This document shows positions 1 through 7,708 of a DNA stretch of 64,000 bases, in pieces. The notes beneath the pieces were generated by a model. It searched no databases and was not told the DNA's origin. It saw only the letters and a program-made list of their open reading frames with translations. This DNA comes from Nakamurella sp040546275 (GTDB lineage: Bacteria > Actinomycetota > Actinomycetes > Mycobacteriales > Nakamurellaceae): contig NZ_JBEPNO010000005.1 of assembly GCF_040546275.1 (NCBI RefSeq), positions 186,001 through 250,000 of the forward strand. Reading direction: 5' to 3'. How positions within the stretch are numbered: the stretch's first letter is position 1; each line of letters starts with the position of its first letter. The position numbers were made by a program, and so were the translations under genes.

Positions 1-1025
1 TGCCGGCCTCCCTCGTCGAGATGCGTCGTGTCCGCGACCTGCAGCCGTACGTCGGCCGTCAGCTCGACGCGAAGATCATCGAACTGGACAAGAACCGCAA
101 CAACGTCGTCCTGTCCCGTCGCCAGTGGCTCGAGCAGACCCAGTCCGAGGTGCGCAGCGAGTTCCTCAACCAGCTCGCCAAGGGCCAGGTCCGCAAGGGC
201 GTCGTCAGCTCGATCGTCAACTTCGGCGCGTTCGTCGATCTCGGCGGCGTCGACGGTCTGGTGCACGTCTCGGAGTTGTCCTGGAAGCACATCGACCACC
301 CGAGCGAGGTTGTCGAGGTCGGCCAGGAGGTCACCGTCGAGGTCCTCGACGTCGACATGGACCGCGAGCGTGTCTCGCTCTCGCTCAAGGCCACCCAGGA
401 AGATCCGTGGCGTCACTTCGCCCGGACCCACGCCATCGGTCAGGTCGTGCCGGGTCGCGTCACCAAGCTGGTCCCGTTCGGCGCGTTCGTCCGTGTCTAC
501 GACGGTATCGAGGGCCTGGTGCACATCTCCGAGCTGGCCGGTCGCCACGTGGAGATCCCGGAGCAGGTCGTCACCGTCGAGGAAGAGATCTTCGTCCGCG
601 TCATCGACATCGACCTCGAGCGTCGTCGGATCTCGCTCTCGCTGAAGCAGGCGAACGAGGGCATCACCCCGGAGACCGAGTTCGACGAGGTCCGCGCCCA
701 GTACGGCGTGGTTGACCACTACGACGAGGCCGGCAACTTCCTGCCACCGGACGGTTTCGACGTCGCGACGGGCGAATGGCTCGAGGGCTTCGACAGCCAG
801 CGTGACGCGTGGGAGAAGCAGTACTCCGACGCCCACAACGTCTACGAGTCCCACCTCAAGCAGATCGCGGCGGCCATCAAGGCCGACGCCGAGGCTGCCG
901 AGCCGAGCAACTACTCCTCGGCCACGGCTTCGGCCTCGGGCGAGGATGCCGCGGCGGAACCGGCGGGGTCGCTGGTCGACGACGAGGCTCTGGCCAAGTT
1001 GCGCGAGAAGCTCGCGGGTAACTGA
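1..1025 (+). CDS. rpsA: 30S ribosomal protein S1, 3' part (5' end outside window)
   Basis: The open frame enters at base 3 and ends in TGA at 1023-1025, so the start lies upstream of the window. S1 binds mRNA on the 30S subunit through repeated OB-fold S1 domains. At least two complete S1 repeats are visible, with the core motifs GAFVDLGGVDGLVHVSEL and GAFVRVYDGIEGLVHISEL, each followed by the DxxxxRxSLSLK element. An acidic, Ala/Ser-rich tail ends in LREKLAGN, as in actinobacterial S1 proteins. The ATG at 21 is an internal methionine. coaE downstream repeats the rpsA-coaE order of mycobacteria. A hairpin follows the stop. Confidence 0.97.
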   Translation, partial: PASLVEMRRVRDLQPYVGRQLDAKIIELDKNRNNVVLSRRQWLEQTQSEVRSEFLNQLAKGQVRKGVVSSIVNFGAFVDLGGVDGLVHVSELSWKHIDHPSEVVEVGQEVTVEVLDVDMDRERVSLSLKATQEDPWRHFARTHAIGQVVPGRVTKLVPFGAFVRVYDGIEGLVHISELAGRHVEIPEQVVTVEEEIFVRVIDIDLERRRISLSLKQANEGITPETEFDEVRAQYGVVDHYDEAGNFLPPDGFDVATGEWLEGFDSQRDAWEKQYSDAHNVYESHLKQIAAAIKADAEAAEPSNYSSATASASGEDAAAEPAGSLVDDEALAKLREKLAGN

Positions 1026-1075
1026 TCCGGCGCGGTGAGTCCCGAACCGGGACAGCCGCATGTACTGACGCACCG

Positions 1076-1111
1076 CAGAACGGGGTCGGCCGAAAGGTCG
1101 GCCCCGTTCTG
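1076..1111 (+). terminator. Intrinsic-type terminator hairpin after rpsA
   Basis: Two 16-nt arms pair around a GAAA loop. The outer CAGAACGGGG pairs fully with CCCCGTTCTG, and the inner part has two G-U wobbles. No long U-tract follows (CGCTTCC), as is common in GC-rich actinobacteria. Confidence 0.75.
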
Positions 1112-1269
1112 CGCTTCCATCGTCAAAGCTCACGCTCCCGTGAACAAAACCCTTTGCCGTACAACGATTTAGCCAACCCACCACCGACGTGCCGCAGCCG
1201 AGGGCGACGATGTGACAACAACCGCGTTGCGGTTCGGCGGGTTGTCCGCACATTGGCGCCGACGACACC

Positions 1270-1275
1270 TACCGT
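1270..1275 (+). promoter_or_regulatory. Leaderless -10 hexamer TACCGT for the lipoprotein gene
   Basis: TACCGT lies 7 nt before the ATG at 1283, which places the transcription start at or next to the start codon. No Shine-Dalgarno sequence is present. The same layout recurs at many genes in this window. Confidence 0.55.
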
Positions 1276-1282
1276 GGGTGCC

Positions 1283-2017
1283 ATGCGTCGTGTCGTGATC
1301 CTCCCTCTGCTCGCACTTGCCCTGATCGTCGCCGGCTGCAGTTCCGGTTCGACCACCAAGAGAACGGTCACCGTGGTCAACACCGTGACCAGTGGCTCGG
1401 GCTCGCAGACAACGCCGAAGTCAGGCAGCGTCATCGTCGTCAGCCCGTCCGTGTCGCCCAGCGGGACGCCGACGCCGACGCCGACGCCGACCTCCCCGAA
1501 GACGACGCCGAAGCCGACCACGTCTAAGCCGACCGTTGCTCCGATCGTCAAAGTCGATCCACTGGCCGCGGACTGCGCGGCGATCCTCGACAGCGCCGAC
1601 ATCAAGAAGGGTCTCTCCTTCACGATCGCCGGCGGCGCGATCCGCAAGAAGGATGTGGCGAACCCGGCCCGCGGGATCACCGGGAAGATTCGGTGCTACT
1701 ACCCCAAGGCCGACGCCAACGGCACCGCTCCGGTAGTCGTCGCACTCACGCAGTACGCATCCGTGGCTGCGGCCGGCAAACAGGTCGAAGTCACCGTTCA
1801 GGCCGAAACCGACGCGGGTGCAGTGGTTTCCGCGGCTACCGTCAATGGCTACCCGGCCCACGTGATGTTGCGGGCGGGTGGCCTGATCGTGGTCCAGTAC
1901 GGCACCTGGACGGCAGCGGTGGCCGTCGCCGACAAGTTGGCGAACAGCGCGGTGCTCCGCACCGGACTGCCGGTGGTGGCGGGCCAGGTCCTGTCCAGGG
2001 TCATCAAGAACGGCTGA
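1283..2017 (+). CDS. Secreted lipoprotein of unknown function
   Basis: A 244-residue predicted lipoprotein. The N-terminus is MRRVVILPLLALALIVAGC: a short basic head, a hydrophobic segment and a VAGC lipobox with Cys19 as the lipidation site. A Thr/Pro/Ser-rich linker with repeated PT units (about residues 60-90) leads to a C-terminal globular domain of about 150 residues containing two Cys, resembling DUF3558-type surface domains in layout only. The start was chosen at 1283 because the longer frame from 1154 would bury the signal peptide and because a leaderless -10 (TACCGT) fits this ATG. No function can be assigned; cell-envelope location is inferred from the lipobox. Confidence 0.8.
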   Translation: MRRVVILPLLALALIVAGCSSGSTTKRTVTVVNTVTSGSGSQTTPKSGSVIVVSPSVSPSGTPTPTPTPTSPKTTPKPTTSKPTVAPIVKVDPLAADCAAILDSADIKKGLSFTIAGGAIRKKDVANPARGITGKIRCYYPKADANGTAPVVVALTQYASVAAAGKQVEVTVQAETDAGAVVSAATVNGYPAHVMLRAGGLIVVQYGTWTAAVAVADKLANSAVLRTGLPVVAGQVLSRVIKNG

Positions 2018-2173
2018 CAACGAGGTGGGGGGGCCGGGAGAGAGCTTCTTGGTCCCCCCAGACCGTTCCGAGCGTCCGGTGGGTACGGACGCCTGCGGTC
2101 TTGGGGGTCGGGTCAGGTCGGTGGAACGGGCTCGGTCTAAGGGCCTCGGTGGAACGGGCTGAGACGACCGGGC

Positions 2174-2368
2174 TCAGATGGCGGGAGCGGGCGCGGGAAC
2201 TGTGGCCATCGGGCGCGGAGCGATGTAGGGACGATGCTTGCCGGCACGCCGCCAGGAAGCGAAGAGGCTGCGGTAGGCGACGGCCGCGAAGAAGCCGATC
2301 GGCACCAACCCCGGACGACCGAGCCGGTGACGGCCCCGGCCGACAGTTGCGGCGAAGGTGTTGGTCAC
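2174..2368 (-). CDS. Small 64-residue protein with strong ribosome binding site
   Basis: The GTG start at 2368 is preceded by GTAGGAGGAGTC, one of the best Shine-Dalgarno sequences in the window, which is the main reason to call this gene. The product starts (V/M)TNTFAATVGRGRHRLG, has one moderately hydrophobic stretch (LVPIGFFAAVAYRSLF, about residues 21-36) and ends in a Pro/Ala-rich tail. It is basic, and may be a small membrane-associated protein. It lies between the lipoprotein and coaE, transcribed opposite to both. I do not recognise the family. An in-frame extension to 2470 adds low-complexity residues and has no ribosome binding site. Confidence 0.55.
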   Translation of the reverse strand: MTNTFAATVGRGRHRLGRPGLVPIGFFAAVAYRSLFASWRRAGKHRPYIAPRPMATVPAPAPAI

Positions 2369-2547
2369 GACTCCTCCTACTGGTGCTGTTCGGGTCGGTC
2401 TGCGGGCTCTGGCCCGGCCGGGGAGATCGACATCGACACCGTGAAGGCGCCCGGGGGAGCTGAACCTCACGCTACGTGAGACTGTTGAACCCGCTTCGGA
2501 CGTTCATCGGTGTGTCGGACACCTGCCTGGCTGCGAAAGGACCGCGG

Positions 2548-3753
2548 ATGGCGATCACTGTGGCCGTAACTGGCGGTATCGGTGCCGGGAAGTCGACCGT
2601 CTCCGGATTCCTGGCGGAACGGGGGGCGATCGTCGTCGACTCGGACCGGATGGCCCGGGAGGTCGTCGCGATCGGCACTCCGGGACTGGCCGCCGTCGCC
2701 GAGCACTTCGGTCCAGCAGTGATTGCGGCGGACGGGTCGCTGGACCGAGCCGCTCTGGCGGGCATTGTCTTCGCCGATCCGGCGGCCCGCCGGGTGCTCG
2801 AATCGATCACCCACCCGCTGGTGCGGGCCGGAGCAGACGCCGCACGGCGATCTGCACCGCCCGGAAGCGTGGTGGTCAACGACATCCCGCTCCTGACGAC
2901 TGCCGAGGCCGCCGGCCGGTTCCACCTGGTCATCGGCGTGGGTGCGCCGGAATCCGTCAGGGTGGGACGGCTGATCGGCCGGGGGCTGGGCGAACAGGAT
3001 GCCCGGTCGAGGATCGCCGTGCAGATCGACGACGAGGCTCGTCGACTGATCTGCGATGTCTGGGTCGACAACGCCGGCGGTCGGGCTCCGGCGGAGCGTC
3101 AGGTCGAGGAATTGTGGCCACGGCTCGTGGGTTATGCCGCCAACGTCGAACACGGAGCCTTCGCGGTTCGTGGGGGGCCGGCGATCGTCCCGTACGACCC
3201 GGGTTGGCCTGCGACTGCAGCCAGGGTGATGGCGCGGGTGCGCGCGGCGGTCGGGGACAGCCGCGTCGATCACATCGGGTCGACCGCAGTGCCCGGGTTC
3301 CCTGCCAAGGACGTCATCGATCTTCAGCTGACCGTCACCGACCTCGGCCAGGCGGACGGGTTCGCAGGGCTGTTGGCCGCTGCAGGGTTGCCGCTTCGCG
3401 AGGGATTCACCCAGGACACTCCGCATCCGGTCGACCCGTCGGACCCGTCGGGCGCGGATCCGGCCCGCTGGGGCAAGCGAGTGCACGTGAATGCGGATCC
3501 AGGCCTGAGTGTGAACCTTCACCTGAGGGTGAGAGACTGGCCCAATTGGGTCTGGGCGCTGCGGTTCCGGGACTGGCTGCGATCGGACGACAGCGGCCGC
3601 GCCGACTATCTGGCCGTCAAGGAGGACCTCGCCGCTTCCCACGGCGAAGACTCGACGGTCGCCGGCTACGCAGACGCCAAAGAGGAGTTCCTCGCCGCGT
3701 CCGATGCCAGGATCCTGGCCTGGGCGCGGGCCACCGGTTGGACGCCCGCCTGA
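2548..3753 (+). CDS. coaE: Dephospho-CoA kinase fused to GrpB/UPF0157 domain
   Basis: Catalyses the last CoA-biosynthesis step, ATP-dependent phosphorylation of dephospho-CoA, in the cytosol. The 401-residue protein has an N-terminal P-loop kinase domain (about residues 1-195; GGIGAGKST at 9-17, then the substrate-binding VDSDRMAREVV). A C-terminal GrpB/UPF0157 nucleotidyltransferase-like domain (about 205-400) carries the hallmark DHIGSTAVPGFPAKDVIDLQL. Stand-alone bacterial CoaE is about 200 residues; this fusion is typical of mycobacteria and relatives. The start at 2548 (MAITVAVTGG) follows GAAAGGA; the in-frame ATG at 2476 adds 24 unrelated residues. The role of the GrpB half is not established. 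Confidence 0.95.
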   Translation: MAITVAVTGGIGAGKSTVSGFLAERGAIVVDSDRMAREVVAIGTPGLAAVAEHFGPAVIAADGSLDRAALAGIVFADPAARRVLESITHPLVRAGADAARRSAPPGSVVVNDIPLLTTAEAAGRFHLVIGVGAPESVRVGRLIGRGLGEQDARSRIAVQIDDEARRLICDVWVDNAGGRAPAERQVEELWPRLVGYAANVEHGAFAVRGGPAIVPYDPGWPATAARVMARVRAAVGDSRVDHIGSTAVPGFPAKDVIDLQLTVTDLGQADGFAGLLAAAGLPLREGFTQDTPHPVDPSDPSGADPARWGKRVHVNADPGLSVNLHLRVRDWPNWVWALRFRDWLRSDDSGRADYLAVKEDLAASHGEDSTVAGYADAKEEFLAASDARILAWARATGWTPA

Positions 3754-4000
3754 CTGGTGTGGAACAGGCTTGGGTCGTTCGCGGCGCGCTCGCCTCGGCC
3801 GTCCCAGCAAGGCCTGCCTGGTCCCAGCAACGGCCCCGGGCCTTGCCGGGTACCCACAAACGTTGCCAGGTTGGTGCGCAACAGCTCCGGCCCACCTCAC
3901 TGCGCTCTGCCCGTGCGAGCGCGGTCGGGGTCGCGTGAGGAGCCACTCCCACCCGGCGGGACCACCCCCGACAGCTCCGGCGAGCCTCCGGCCCACCTCA
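3754..4000. other. Gene-free region upstream of uvrB with short direct repeat
   Basis: No credible gene. CTCCGGCCCACCTCACTG occurs twice (3885-3902 and 3986-4003), 101 bp apart; the second copy runs into the promoter box of uvrB. The long open frame across this stretch is only an upstream extension of uvrB and has no coding character. Confidence 0.5.
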
Positions 4001-4023
4001 CTGTCGGTGCTCCCGCGTAGCCT
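4001..4023 (+). promoter_or_regulatory. PafBC/RecA-NDp-type promoter of uvrB
   Basis: CTGTCGGTG (4001-4009), 8-nt spacer, TAGCCT (4018-4023), then 7 nt to the GTG start at 4031, so the transcript should be leaderless. Box and spacing match the mycobacterial damage-inducible element TTGTCRGTG-N8-TANNNT except for the first base. Confidence 0.7.
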
Positions 4024-4030
4024 TTGGATC

Positions 4031-6208
4031 GTGGCTTTCGCGACCGAACATCCCATCCTTGCCGTCTCCGAACACCGACCGGTGGGGGACATCCCCCGCA
4101 GTACCGCGCGCTTCGAGGTGGTCAGCGACTACCAACCCGCCGGCGACCAGCCGACCGCAATCGCAGACCTCGAGAAGAGGGTCAGGTCCGGCGAGAAGGA
4201 CATCGTTCTCCTCGGCGCCACCGGGACCGGCAAGTCCGCCACCACGGCGTGGCTGATCGAGAAGGTCCAGCGTCCGACGCTCGTGATGGCGCCCAACAAG
4301 ACGCTGGCCGCGCAGCTCGCCAACGAGTTGCGGGAGCTGTTTCCCAAGAACGCCGTCGAGTACTTCGTCTCCTACTACGACTACTACCAGCCCGAGGCCT
4401 ACGTCCCGCAGACGGACACCTACATCGAGAAGGATTCGTCGGTCAACGCAGATGTCGAGCGACTCCGACACTCGGCCACCATGTCGCTGCTGTCCCGACG
4501 TGACGTGATCGTGGTGGCTTCGGTGTCGTGCATCTACGGGCTCGGCACCCCGCAGTCCTACCTGGACCGGTCGCTGCCGGTGAACGTCGGCATGAACATG
4601 GACCGTGACGCGCTGCTGCGTGCGCTGGTCGACATCCAGTACTCGCGCAACGATCTCGCGTTCACGCGCGGGGCGTTCCGGGTGCGCGGCGATACGGTCG
4701 AGATCATTCCGGCCTACGAGGAACTGGCGATCCGGATCGAGTTCTTCGGCGACGAGATCGAGAAGCTCTACTACCTCCATCCGCTCACCGGGGACATCGT
4801 CCGCGAGGTGCCGGGCCTGCGGATCTTCCCGGCCACCCACTACGTAGCCGGGCCGGAGCGGATGGCCAAGGCGGTGTCCGCCATCGAGGACGAGTTGGCC
4901 GGCCGTCTGGCAGAGCTGGAGAAGCAGGGTGACCTGCTCGAGGCGCAGCGGCTCCGGATGCGCACCACCTACGACCTGGAGATGATCCGGCAGGTCGGGT
5001 TCTGCTCCGGCATCGAGAACTACTCCCGCCACATCGACGCGCGCGCCGCTGGGACCGCGCCGGCCACGCTGATCGACTACTTTCCTGACGATTTCCTGCT
5101 CGTCATCGACGAATCCCATGTCACCGTGCCCCAGATCGGTGCCATGCACGAGGGTGACGCATCCCGGAAGCGCACCCTCGTCGACCACGGGTTCCGGCTG
5201 CCGTCGGCACTCGACAATCGCCCATTGACCTGGGAAGAGTTCTCCGGCCGGATCGGCCAGACGGTCTACCTCTCGGCCACACCGGGTCCGTACGAGCTCG
5301 GTCGGGCGCAGGGTGAGTTCGTGGAGCAGGTCATCCGTCCCACCGGCCTGATCGATCCGGAGGTCATCATCAAGCCGACGACCGGCCAGATCGACGATCT
5401 GATCGGCGAGATCCGCAAGCGCGTCGAGGTCGACGAGCGGGTCCTGGTCACCACGCTGACCAAGAAGATGTCGGAAGACCTGACCGACTATCTGCTCGAG
5501 ATGGGTGTGCGGGTCCGGTACCTGCATTCCGAGGTCGACACGCTGCGACGCGTCGAGCTCCTGCGGGAGCTACGGATGGGGGAGTTCGACGTGCTGGTGG
5601 GGATCAACCTGCTGCGCGAGGGCCTCGACCTGCCCGAGGTTTCGCTCGTTGCGATCCTCGACGCGGACAAGGAGGGCTTCCTGCGTTCCGGGACGGCCCT
5701 GATCCAGACGATCGGCCGGGCCGCGCGCAACGTGAACGGTCAGGTCCACATGTACGCGGACAAGATCACCCCGTCGATGGCGCGGGCGATCGATGAGACC
5801 AACCGTCGGCGGGAGAAGCAGGTCGCCTACAACCTGGAGGCCGGCCTCGATCCGCAGCCGTTGCGCAAGAAGATCAACGACATCCTCTCTCTGGTGTACG
5901 CCGAGGCGGATGACTCGGCCGAGACCGGCTCGGCGGTCAAGATGGGGGGCTCCGGGCGCAACGCGTCGCGCGGGCGCAAGGCGTCCGGGGAGGTCGGCGG
6001 CACCAGCTCCGGTGTCTTCGCCGGTCACTCGACCGCGGGAATGGCCCGATCCCAACTGGCGGATCTGGTGCAGCAACTGACCGATCAGATGATGGCGTCG
6101 GCGCGTGAATTGCAGTTCGAGCTGGCCGGTCGGCTCCGCGACGAGATCCACGAGCTCAAGAAGGAAATCAGAGACATGGACGCGGCGGGGGTGGGGGCAC
6201 GAGGATGA
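4031..6208 (+). CDS. uvrB: Excinuclease ABC subunit UvrB
   Basis: Damage-verifying helicase-like subunit of nucleotide excision repair: it receives damaged DNA from UvrA and recruits UvrC. The 725-residue protein has Walker A GATGTGKS (62-69), the beta-hairpin region YYDYYQPEAYVPQTDTYIEK, DESH motif II, helicase motifs V/VI in the C-terminal RecA fold (GLDLPEVSLVAILDADKEG, TIGRAARN), and a UVR domain for UvrC contact at the C-terminus. A Gly/Ser-rich linker lies before the UVR domain. The GTG at 4031 was chosen because the family N-terminus (ARFEVVSDYQPAGDQPTAI) begins about 27 residues in and the promoter ends just upstream; upstream in-frame codons are non-coding. Confidence 0.98.
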   Translation: MAFATEHPILAVSEHRPVGDIPRSTARFEVVSDYQPAGDQPTAIADLEKRVRSGEKDIVLLGATGTGKSATTAWLIEKVQRPTLVMAPNKTLAAQLANELRELFPKNAVEYFVSYYDYYQPEAYVPQTDTYIEKDSSVNADVERLRHSATMSLLSRRDVIVVASVSCIYGLGTPQSYLDRSLPVNVGMNMDRDALLRALVDIQYSRNDLAFTRGAFRVRGDTVEIIPAYEELAIRIEFFGDEIEKLYYLHPLTGDIVREVPGLRIFPATHYVAGPERMAKAVSAIEDELAGRLAELEKQGDLLEAQRLRMRTTYDLEMIRQVGFCSGIENYSRHIDARAAGTAPATLIDYFPDDFLLVIDESHVTVPQIGAMHEGDASRKRTLVDHGFRLPSALDNRPLTWEEFSGRIGQTVYLSATPGPYELGRAQGEFVEQVIRPTGLIDPEVIIKPTTGQIDDLIGEIRKRVEVDERVLVTTLTKKMSEDLTDYLLEMGVRVRYLHSEVDTLRRVELLRELRMGEFDVLVGINLLREGLDLPEVSLVAILDADKEGFLRSGTALIQTIGRAARNVNGQVHMYADKITPSMARAIDETNRRREKQVAYNLEAGLDPQPLRKKINDILSLVYAEADDSAETGSAVKMGGSGRNASRGRKASGEVGGTSSGVFAGHSTAGMARSQLADLVQQLTDQMMASARELQFELAGRLRDEIHELKKEIRDMDAAGVGARG

Positions 6209-6222
6209 GCGGGTATGGCAGC

Positions 6223-6325
6223 GAGCGATGAGCGTTCGCGCGAACAGCCAGGAACCGGTAGGGAGTGAGCATCGTAGCGAGGAGCGGAGTGAACGAGCGA
6301 TGAGCGCTTACGCGAAGAGCCAGGA
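6223..6325 (+). repeat. Two 31-bp direct repeats between uvrB and the VOC gene
   Basis: Imperfect copies at 6223-6253 and 6295-6325, 72 bp apart, both following GAGCGATGAGCG-YTYRCGCGAA-NAGCCAGGA. The sequence between them has further GAGCG/GAACGAGCG units. Read forward they would encode MSVRANSQ and MSAYAKSQ, but no gene is supported. The second copy ends 6 bp before the VOC start codon. Confidence 0.8.
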
Positions 6326-6331
6326 TCAAGC

Positions 6332-6772
6332 ATGAGTACCGCTGTTCAGATGCAGATCGTGGTCGACGCCGAAAGTCCGGCGGTACTGGCCGAGTTCTGG
6401 TCCGTGGCGCTGGGCTACCGACTGGACGATCCGCCACCCGGATTCGAGACGTGGGAGGAAGCCCTGGCAGCGTCGGATCTTCCACCTGACCGCTGGGACG
6501 ACGCGAGCGCGATCATCGATCCGCACGGACCCGGCCCGAGGGTGTTCTTCCAGAAGGTGCCCGAGTCGAAGCAGGTCAAGAACCGGCTGCACATCGATGT
6601 GGGCGTCGGTCGGGGGATCAAGGACGCCGAGGTGCGGTGGGAGACCGTGATGGGCCACGTGGAGCGTCTCATCGGGGCGGGTGCCACCGTCGTGGAGGAA
6701 CGACATGGCGAGTGGGGCGACCGCTGGATGGTCCTGCTCGACCCGGAGGGCAACGAGTTCTGCGTCCAGTGA
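6332..6772 (+). CDS. VOC-superfamily (glyoxalase-like) protein
   Basis: A 146-residue protein of the vicinal-oxygen-chelate superfamily, Glyoxalase_6 type. The N-terminal half starts with VQMQIVVDAESPAVLAEFWSVALGY and the C-terminal half ends with WMVLLDPEGNEFCV, the paired beta-alpha-beta units of this fold. HIDVGVG in the middle could supply a metal ligand. Members include lyases, dioxygenases and resistance proteins, so substrate and reaction cannot be inferred. The start at ATG 6332 follows the direct repeat and has only a weak GGA-type ribosome binding site. It is convergent with the ABC permease, with almost no gap. Confidence 0.8.
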   Translation: MSTAVQMQIVVDAESPAVLAEFWSVALGYRLDDPPPGFETWEEALAASDLPPDRWDDASAIIDPHGPGPRVFFQKVPESKQVKNRLHIDVGVGRGIKDAEVRWETVMGHVERLIGAGATVVEERHGEWGDRWMVLLDPEGNEFCVQ

Positions 6773-7708
6773 TCAGCTGGTGATGTCCTTGCGGCGGAAT
6801 CGAAGTGCGGCCACCGTCACGAAGATGATCGCGTAGACCAGACCCGAGAACGCCCCACGCACCATGTTGTCCCACCGGATCGGATCAACGAGCGCTCCGG
6901 TCCAGGCTGTCCCGTAGTGGGTCGGCAACCACAGCCGCACACTTTGCAGCGCGTCGATCTGATCCAGGATCTGGGACAGGATCGAGACGAGGACGGCACC
7001 GCCGACCGCGCCGAGCGGTGCGTCGGTCACCACGCTGAGCAGGAAGGCCAGGCCGGCCACCCAGCTCAGCTGGATGGTGAGATAGCCGACCACGAGGGCG
7101 ATGCGCTCGATCCCACTCCAGGTATCGAATCCGTCGCCGATGGGCGTCGACAGCGGACCGGTGCCGTAGGCGATGAGGCCGACGATGTAGGCCGTCACGG
7201 TCAGCAGGACCAGGGAGGCGATGGAGAGCATCCCGGCGACCAGGATCTTCTGCCGCAACAGGCGCATCCGCGGCACCGGCATGGCCAGGAGATATCGCAG
7301 CGACGACCACGACGCCTCCGACGCGATGGTGTCCCCGAAGAACAAGCTGATGACCACGATGACCAGGAAGCTGGCGGAGAAGAACAACGCCACCATGGCG
7401 AAGTTGGCGGCACCCGACGTCGCCAGGTCCACGTACGAGGTTCCGCCGCCACCCTGGGTACCGCCGACCGAGAATGCGACCAGCAGGATCAGCGGCAGCA
7501 GGATCATGAATCCCAGCGAGAGCTGAGTGCGTCGGCGGCGAAGCTGACGCATCAGCTCGACGCGGATGGTCAGCGTCCGACCGGCGCGGAAGCCGTTCGG
7601 GATGCCGGACTCGGTGGCCGCGACCGGTGCCCCGAGCGACGCCATCGCGCGTGCCGCCGCATCCGCCGAATGGTCGTGGCGCTGACCGCCCTCGTGGCTG
7701 ATCGTCAT
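6773..7708 (-). CDS. ABC-2 type transporter permease
   Basis: A 311-residue membrane subunit. About six hydrophobic segments are visible: LGFMILLPLILLVAFSVG near residue 72, then segments around FAMVALFFSASFLVIVVISLFF, MLSIASLVLLTVTAYIVGLIAYG, LVVGYLTIQLSWVAGLAFLLS, a following Gly/Val-rich segment, and AFSGLVYAIIFVTVAAL at the end. A basic loop (RQLRRRRTQ) precedes the first. The ATG at 7708 overlaps the stop of the upstream hydrolase-ABC ATPase gene (ATGA), so the two are translationally coupled and most likely form one transporter. Substrate unknown. The short Ala/Asp-rich N-terminus is not conserved in the family. Confidence 0.88.
   Translation of the reverse strand: MTISHEGGQRHDHSADAAARAMASLGAPVAATESGIPNGFRAGRTLTIRVELMRQLRRRRTQLSLGFMILLPLILLVAFSVGGTQGGGGTSYVDLATSGAANFAMVALFFSASFLVIVVISLFFGDTIASEASWSSLRYLLAMPVPRMRLLRQKILVAGMLSIASLVLLTVTAYIVGLIAYGTGPLSTPIGDGFDTWSGIERIALVVGYLTIQLSWVAGLAFLLSVVTDAPLGAVGGAVLVSILSQILDQIDALQSVRLWLPTHYGTAWTGALVDPIRWDNMVRGAFSGLVYAIIFVTVAALRFRRKDITS

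Noticed and set aside
1123..1680. A minus-strand Val/Gly-rich 185-residue open frame opposite the lipoprotein
   Set aside because: It is the reverse of the Thr/Pro linker codons; the plus strand has a clear lipobox and leaderless promoter.
3704..4030. A 109-residue N-terminal extension of uvrB
   Set aside because: The extension is Pro/Arg/Cys-rich, overlaps coaE and crosses the uvrB promoter; UvrB homologues begin near residue 110.
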